Positions 59,606-64,000 of a stretch of 64,000 nt of DNA are shown one piece after another. The stretch is from contig NZ_AXAY01000003.1 of the NCBI RefSeq assembly GCF_000473045.1, positions 372,001 to 436,000 on the forward strand, read 5' to 3'. Under the pieces are notes generated by a model, which saw only the letters and a program-made list of their open reading frames with translations, was not told the origin of the DNA and ran no database searches. Origin of the DNA: Bradyrhizobium sp. WSM3983 (GTDB lineage: Bacteria; Pseudomonadota; Alphaproteobacteria; Rhizobiales; Xanthobacteraceae). The number at the start of each line of letters is the position of its first letter. The stretch's first letter is position 1. A program made the position numbers and the translations under genes.

Positions 59606-60268
59606 TTACACGGTCTCGAACTTTTCGATGACAAGTGTTTCGGCAAGCCCATCGCGGGTCCATTCCTGGAAAGCCGGCATCGCCATCATCGTGTCCATGT
59701 AGGCCTTGGCCTCCGGCGTGACCTCGATGGCGTAAGTCCGGAAGCGATGCACGACCGGCGCATACATCGCATCCGCCGCGCCGAAGCGGCCGAACAGGAA
59801 CGGCCCGCCGGCGCCGTAGCGGGTCCGGCATTCGCGCCAAATCTCCTGCACGCGCGCGACGTTGGCCTTGGCGTCCGCCGACAGCGTCACGGCACGCACC
59901 GGACGGTGCAGATTCATGCCGCATTCATTGCGCAAGGCCATGAAGCCGGAATGCATCTCGGCGCACACCGAACGGGCAAAGGCGCGGGCCGCAACGTCAT
60001 CGGGCCACAGCTTCTTCTCCGGGTAACGCTCGGCGATGTATTCGATGATGCTGAGCGAATCCCACACCGTGATGTCACCATCGACCAGCACCGGCACCTT
60101 GCCGGCGCGGCTGAAGGACAGGATCTGCTCCTTGTCCGCGGGATTGTCGGTGTAGAGCGGGATCACGGTCTCCACGAACGGGATGTCGTTGGCGCGCAGC
60201 GCAAGCCAGGGCCGCATCGACCATGACGAATAGTTCTTGTTGCCGATCGCGAGCTTGAGCGCTGCCAT
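59606..60268 (-). CDS. Glutathione S-transferase family protein
   Basis: 220 residues. N-terminal thioredoxin-like domain KLAIGNKNYSSWSMRPWLAL (the Ser pair is the usual catalytic position) and GKVPVLVDGDITVWDSLSIIEYIAERYP (glutathione gamma-Glu site, with Ser in DSLSI), C-terminal all-helix domain. Likely conjugates glutathione to electrophiles or reduces maleylacetoacetate-type substrates; class not certain. Preceded by no partner gene. Confidence 0.93.
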   Translation of the reverse strand: MAALKLAIGNKNYSSWSMRPWLALRANDIPFVETVIPLYTDNPADKEQILSFSRAGKVPVLVDGDITVWDSLSIIEYIAERYPEKKLWPDDVAARAFARSVCAEMHSGFMALRNECGMNLHRPVRAVTLSADAKANVARVQEIWRECRTRYGAGGPFLFGRFGAADAMYAPVVHRFRTYAIEVTPEAKAYMDTMMAMPAFQEWTRDGLAETLVIEKFETV

Positions 60269-60388
60269 GTCTCTGGTCCTTCCGTAAATCCTCTGCGGCT
60301 GCTTTTAACGCCATCGCCTGCCGCCAATCAATCGTTGCCGCACGGGTGCATGCGTGGCAATCGTTGCGATCGTCGCGAGGAGAGAGAC

Positions 60389-61102
60389 ATGAGCAGGCAT
60401 TGGGTCGACATCACCGCCGTCGGCTTCTTCATCATCGAATGGTTGGCCTATGCCGCAACCCTCGAGCATTCCGCCTATGGCCGCGACAGCCTGTCGGCGC
60501 GGATGAATCGCTATCGCGAAGTCTGGGTCCGCCGCCTGCTCGACCGCGACGCGCGCATGGTCGACATGCAGATCATGGCCTCGCTCCAGAACGGCACCGC
60601 CTTCTTCGCCTCCACCAGCCTGTTCGCGCTCGGCGGCGCGCTGGCGCTGCTGCATGCAACCAACGACGCCATCACCATTTTGGGCAAGCTGCCGATCGAC
60701 CTCAGCACATCGCCCGCAATGTGGGAGCTGAAATGCGTTGGCCTGGTGCTGATCTGCGTCTACGCCTTCTTCAAGTTCGCCTGGGCCTATCGCCTGTTCA
60801 ACTACGTCGCGATCCTGTTCGGCGGCATGCCCCCATCTTCCTTGCGCGACACGCCGGAGGCCGAAGCCCACGTCGCCCGCACCTCGCGCGTGTTCGAATC
60901 CGCCGGCCGCCATTTCAACCGCGGCCAGCGCGCGTTCTTCTTCGCACTCGGCTATCTCGGCTGGTTCGTCAGCCCCTGGGTGCTGTTCGTGACCACGGCC
61001 GCGGTGGTAGTCGTGACCTGGCGACGGCAGTTTGCGTCCAGTGCATGGGCGGCGATGGCGCCGGATCTGGTGGTAGACGAGACGCCGAAGCGCGGGCATT
61101 GA
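60389..61102 (+). CDS. DUF599 family membrane protein
   Basis: 237 residues, four hydrophobic segments: TAVGFFIIEWLAYAATL, ALGGALALLHATNDAITI, MWELKCVGLVLICVYAFFKF and SPWVLFVTTAAVVVVTW. NRGQRAFFFALGYLGWFVSP between them and the cytoplasmic loop NRYREVWVRRLLDRD fit DUF599, inner-membrane proteins of unknown role. ATG 60389 with AGGAGAGAG upstream. Divergent from the GST gene. A long stretch of repeats follows. Confidence 0.9.
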   Translation: MSRHWVDITAVGFFIIEWLAYAATLEHSAYGRDSLSARMNRYREVWVRRLLDRDARMVDMQIMASLQNGTAFFASTSLFALGGALALLHATNDAITILGKLPIDLSTSPAMWELKCVGLVLICVYAFFKFAWAYRLFNYVAILFGGMPPSSLRDTPEAEAHVARTSRVFESAGRHFNRGQRAFFFALGYLGWFVSPWVLFVTTAAVVVVTWRRQFASSAWAAMAPDLVVDETPKRGH

Positions 61103-61107
61103 GGCAC

Positions 61108-61248
61108 TCGTGTCCCGGACGCGCTGCAGCGTGCAACGCTGCTGCGCAGAGCCGGGACCCAGAAGGCGACACGACGCGATGCCGCGACATGGGCCCCGGC
61201 TCTGCAGCGCATCGTCGAAGAGACGCTGCGCTGCGTCCGGGGCACGAG
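61108..61248. repeat. Palindromic repeat R1 of the 61-kb region
   Basis: Outer arms CTCGTGTCCCGGACG (61108-61122) and CGTCCGGGGCACGAG (61234-61248) match at 14 of 15; an inner pair GCAGAGCCGGG/CCCCGGCTCTGC adds to the stem. Another short relative, GTGCCCGTCTCGTCCGGGGCAC, stands at 15920-15941. Confidence 0.8.
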
Positions 61249-61279
61249 AGCGGAGTGTGTCGCACGGGCCCCCTCCACA

Positions 61280-61361
61280 CCGTCATTGCGAGCGTAGCGA
61301 AGCAATTCAGAGCCTTTCCGGGGAGGGATTCTGGATTGCTTCGCTGCGCTCGCAATGACGG
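61280..61361. repeat. Palindromic repeat R2 of the 61-kb region
   Basis: 27-bp arms (61280-61306 and 61335-61361) pair at 26 of 27: CGTCATTGCGAGCG...AAGCAAT against its complement. The CATTGCGAGCG-type repeat is widely dispersed in bacteria, including Bradyrhizobiaceae. Confidence 0.87.
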
Positions 61362-61392
61362 CGTATGAGGCAACATGGTTCTCCAAATGACG

Positions 61393-61497
61393 CTGTCATT
61401 CCCCGCGAAGGCGGGGAATCCAGTACGCCGCGGCCTCTCTGCTCGATCACAACCGTCTCGGAGTACTGGATCACCCGGTCAAGCCGGGCGATGACAG
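61393..61497. repeat. Palindromic repeat R3 of the 61-kb region
   Basis: CTGTCATTCCCCGCG...AATCCAGTAC at 61393-61426 and its imperfect complement GTACTGGATCACCCGG...GATGACAG at 61464-61497. The third repeat in a row, of the TCATTCCCCGCGAAGGCGGGG family, which often appears in tandem with type R2. Confidence 0.82.
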
Positions 61498-61499
61498 CG

Positions 61500-62200
61500 A
61501 GTGTGCAGCTCCAGACACACCTTCGCGGCCTCGCGGCGCAATTCGCCCGAGCTTTGCTTGATCTCTCCAGTTTCTTGCCACCCTCTTGTCCAAGAGGGCG
61601 CAGGGAAGGCCGGGTGCTGACCTCGCACCCGCGGTCCGCTGCGCGAAAAGCACACGCAGGAAAACCGCACAGCAGCATACAGGTGGTGCCAATCACTCGG
61701 CCTTCCCTGCGCGATGGGTTGACGGCTTATGCCGTGCTCTCCCGGGAGCCGAATTCCTTCTGGCCTCCCTCGCCTCGCGAATTGACGATGCGGTTGACCC
61801 GGTTGGGCGCTCCACACCTCCGCGAAAGCTTGGCCGTAGCAACGACGGTCAGGACCACACGGTTTTGCCGTACGCGCGTTCGCCTGATGCCACAGGGTTC
61901 GATGGCATCGTGCACGTAGCCATCGAAATGTTGGCGAGACGAACTTGACAGCGCCGCTCGTCCGCACGCCGCTTCGGGCTCACAGGGACTACCCGCCCTG
62001 CCCGCACCCCTCGTGCCGACGCTGCCGCGTCCACCGCAAACCCGGCTCGCAATTCGTGACGACGTACGATCGCCCCTCAAGGATGAGCCGGGATAGCGCG
62101 ACACATACGCTATTTCCGAATTTCGGTAAAGTGGAATATTTTTTTCCGCGCGGATTGACAGCATCCGCTGTGTTTTGCCCGTCGGGCAATTTGAGGACCG
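61500..62200. other. Hairpin-rich non-coding stretch, possible structured RNA
   Basis: 700 bp open in nearly all frames but with no ribosome-site-supported or domain-bearing gene. It contains CCCTCTT-GTCC-AAGAGGG (61581-61598), a 14-bp perfect long-range stem (61598-61611 with 61699-61712, core GCAGGGAAGGCC), nested GGGTGC/GCACCC (61612-61630), GATGCCA/TGGCATC (61886-61909) and TTGCCC-GTC-GGGCAA (62175-62189) after an AT-rich TTTTTTTCCGCG run. I recall very similar predicted hypothetical proteins from many Bradyrhizobiaceae genomes. If so, the sequence and not the reading frame is conserved. Confidence 0.5.
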
Positions 62201-62356
62201 CGTGACCAAGGTCACGCGCACCACTCGAGGTCGCGCGACTGAACTGCTCAAGGCTCGAAGCTACCCAGTGCACCGCGCCTCAGCTCTGCGAACCCAGCGC
62301 AATCCTGTCTTGTCAGAATCCGGTGCTCTCCATGAACGTCAGCCCTCTGGCGACCG

Positions 62357-63259
62357 CTACGACCCGAAATCCCCCGGCGTGAATGACAGGTCCATCACCT
62401 TCCATTCGTCGTACTTGTCGATAGGCAACATCTTGTAGGGTTGGCAGGCCACCAGCGCGCTCATCGCTGATTTCACGATGGCCACGCCCTTCGCTGACGG
62501 CGGGGCTTCGATCAGGATTGGCGGGCGCGCCAGCGTGCCGTCGGTGGCGAGCACCGCGCGCAGCCTGATGCGCACGGCGGCGGTCGGCGCGACCCCCGCT
62601 GGCAGTTTCGAACAGCTCCTCAAATGCCGGCGAAGCTCGGCAATAACCTCGGGCGGCAGCTTGGTGCCGATCGAATCCTTGGCATCGCCGCCGTCATCCT
62701 TGGGGGCGTCTTTCGGCTCGGGCGGCAATTCGGGCGGCAGGCCCAACATCACGCCGTATTTGATGGTGACGTCGGGCTCCGGCGCCTGATAGACCGGCGG
62801 CTGCGGCATTGCGGGCGGAGGCTGCTGCGCCTGAGGCTGAGGCGGCGGCTGTTGCGGCGGCACCTGCGATGGCTGTGGCTGCGGTTGCTTCTGCTGCGGT
62901 TCGTGCGAGGCCTGCTTCTGCGTCGACGTTTGCGGGGCCGCCTTCTCCTTGGGCGCAGGCTTCAGCGCGGCGTCCGGCTTGTCCTTGTCGGTAAGGTCCA
63001 GCTTCGGCAGCCTCAGTTCGGGGAGCGGCTCCGGCGGCTTCTCCTTCGCCTCCTCTTTAGCCTTCTCTTCGGCCTTTTCCTCTGCTTTGGCCTCCTCCTG
63101 CTTCACCTGCTCCGGCGTGACGATGTCGACCGCGACAGTCTCGGGCGGTGCGGAATGAAACGGATGGACCTCGCTGATCACGATGATCAGCGCCACCAGC
63201 GTCAGATGCGCGATGGCCGACGCCGCAATGTCCGTCCGTATGATCTTCCGCGGTTCCAT
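62357..63259 (-). CDS. TolA/TonB-like energy-transducing protein
   Basis: 300 residues. Short N-terminal cytoplasmic part and one helix (SAIAHLTLVALIIVISEV), a long periplasmic spacer with Lys/Glu-Ala (EEAKAEEKAEEKAKEEAKE) and Gln/Pro repeats, then a C-terminal TonB-like domain near 210-300 with two Cys (SCSKLPAG, ACQPYK). Looks like TolA or a TonB family member that spans the periplasm and contacts outer-membrane partners. TolQ, TolR, ExbB and ExbD are not nearby. Confidence 0.85.
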   Translation of the reverse strand: MEPRKIIRTDIAASAIAHLTLVALIIVISEVHPFHSAPPETVAVDIVTPEQVKQEEAKAEEKAEEKAKEEAKEKPPEPLPELRLPKLDLTDKDKPDAALKPAPKEKAAPQTSTQKQASHEPQQKQPQPQPSQVPPQQPPPQPQAQQPPPAMPQPPVYQAPEPDVTIKYGVMLGLPPELPPEPKDAPKDDGGDAKDSIGTKLPPEVIAELRRHLRSCSKLPAGVAPTAAVRIRLRAVLATDGTLARPPILIEAPPSAKGVAIVKSAMSALVACQPYKMLPIDKYDEWKVMDLSFTPGDFGS

Positions 63260-63308
63260 CGCCCGATCTTGGGTTGCCGCCCTGCTCCTAGCATACCCAA
63301 GTTCCCCC

Positions 63309-64000
63309 TCAATCCCATTTCGGCGCGAAGCCGAAATCGGTCAGGCGGCCCTTCGGGCGGGCCAGCGCGGCGACCTCAGCCATCTCGTTATCGGAGAGTT
63401 CGAAATCGAAGATCTCGATGTTTTCCGACAGGCGCTCGACACGCGAAGTTCTGGGAATTGCGGACACATTCTGCTGCACCAGCCAGCGCAGGCAGATCTG
63501 TGCCGGTGTCTTGTGATGGGCGCGACCGATTCCCGCGAGCGTCTGGTCGGCCTTGATGCGGCCCTTGGCGATCGGGCTGTAGGCAACGAGCGCCATTCCA
63601 TGCTGGTCGCAGGCCGCCCTCACCTTCGCCTGATCCAGATAAGGGTGATATTCGACCTGGTTGCAGACGAGCGGCTCGGGTGACAGCGCGACCGCCTGGT
63701 TGATCAACGCCACCGTAAAATTGGAGACGCCGATGTGCCGCGTCAGGCCCATCCGCTTGGCGTGCGCCAGCGCGCCCAGCGTCTCCTCCAGCGGCACATG
63801 CGAATTGGGCCAGTGCAGCAGCACGAGGTCGACGGCGGGAAGCCGCAGCCGCACCAGGCTCTCCTTGACCGACCGTTCGAGATCGTGGGGCGCGAAATGG
63901 TTGGTCCAGACTTTTGTGGTGACGAAGACGTCGTCGCGGCGAACGCCAGAGGCGCGCAAGCCGTCGCCGACCTCGCGCTCATTGTCATAGACCTGGGCGG
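63309..64000 (-). CDS. Aldo/keto reductase (N-terminus beyond window)
   Basis: About 230 residues of an NADPH-dependent TIM-barrel reductase; the start lies right of the window. Visible: AQVYDNEREVGDGLRASGVR (after the catalytic Tyr strand), VFVTTKVW (Lys), VDLVLLHWPN (His), IGVSNFTVALINQAV, NQVEYHPYLDQ and AIPRTSRVERLSENIEIFDF (NADPH-binding Arg). It resembles the 2,5-diketo-D-gluconate or morphine-type class more than the tas-like reductase at 40583. It follows, or shares direction with, the TolA/TonB gene 49 bp downstream. Confidence 0.93.
   Translation of the reverse strand, partial: AQVYDNEREVGDGLRASGVRRDDVFVTTKVWTNHFAPHDLERSVKESLVRLRLPAVDLVLLHWPNSHVPLEETLGALAHAKRMGLTRHIGVSNFTVALINQAVALSPEPLVCNQVEYHPYLDQAKVRAACDQHGMALVAYSPIAKGRIKADQTLAGIGRAHHKTPAQICLRWLVQQNVSAIPRTSRVERLSENIEIFDFELSDNEMAEVAALARPKGRLTDFGFAPKWD

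Noticed and set aside
61479..61967. 162-codon and 174-codon minus-strand frames (61479-61967, 61727-62251)
   Set aside because: No ribosome site or domain, many competing frames. The pattern of stems fits a non-coding element better. Treated as a possible RNA or repeat.
1..64000. tRNA, rRNA, CRISPR array, prophage or conjugation genes
   Set aside because: None seen by eye on either strand; no regularly spaced repeats or clover-leaf-type sequence recognised. A covariance-model search would be needed to exclude a tRNA fully.

Overview
The window is high-GC DNA with the gene content of an alphaproteobacterium of the Bradyrhizobium group. The main evidence is an amidase at the left edge whose catalytic residue numbers (Lys62, Ser131, Ser155) match what I recall of malonamidase E2 of Bradyrhizobium japonicum. 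Supporting markers are a divK-pleD pair, a MipZ-type ATPase, an EipB-type envelope protein, a phasin, a cognate ClpS-ClpA pair, and palindromic intergenic repeats of the kind common in Bradyrhizobiaceae. I saw no tRNA, rRNA, CRISPR array or prophage.

The backbone looks like a housekeeping block: dprA, topA, rnr, DUF983, Nudix and rpmG (3.1-15.9 kb), pleD-divK, DUF3572 and dinB (22.3-25.9 kb), and clpA, clpS, phasin and a SPOR-tailed carboxypeptidase (43.3-52 kb). Accessory genes sit between these. At 1.1-3.2 kb the dprA promoter and translation start occur three times as direct repeats, separating a cupin gene and an AT-richer membrane-protein gene from the intact dprA. At 4.2-7.6 kb there are two divergent HxlR-regulated redox modules. 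At 18-20 kb a decayed transporter tail, a secreted heme-binding protein and a cytochrome c with a FixK/FNR-type box lie beside an intact MFS/TetR pair. A RAYT-type transposase with 19-bp inverted ends lies at 25.9-26.7 kb. At 36.9-40.1 kb an aldoxime dehydratase, a nitrilase and an AraC regulator form an aldoxime to nitrile to acid pathway.

The region 27.7-36.9 kb carries small-molecule and envelope functions: two RidA proteins, EipB, a phosphodiesterase, GNAT and HIT proteins, TrmO, AzlCD, a lytic transglycosylase, a TRAP binding protein and a HAD phosphatase. At 46.8-49.4 kb there are three TadE/TadG-type secreted or anchored proteins without the rest of a Tad machine. From 52 to 64 kb come DnaJ and VWA proteins, an alpha/beta hydrolase, MipZ, panC, several DUF genes, a GST, a TolA/TonB-like protein and an aldo/keto reductase cut by the right edge. 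A 1.25-kb stretch (61.1-62.36 kb) has no convincing gene but carries three long palindromic repeats and then a run of strong hairpins that could be a structured RNA or repeat family.

The observations I think most deserve follow-up are the triplicated dprA start with cargo between the copies, the hairpin-rich non-coding stretch at 61.5-62.2 kb, and the FixK-box cytochrome c/heme-binding island.
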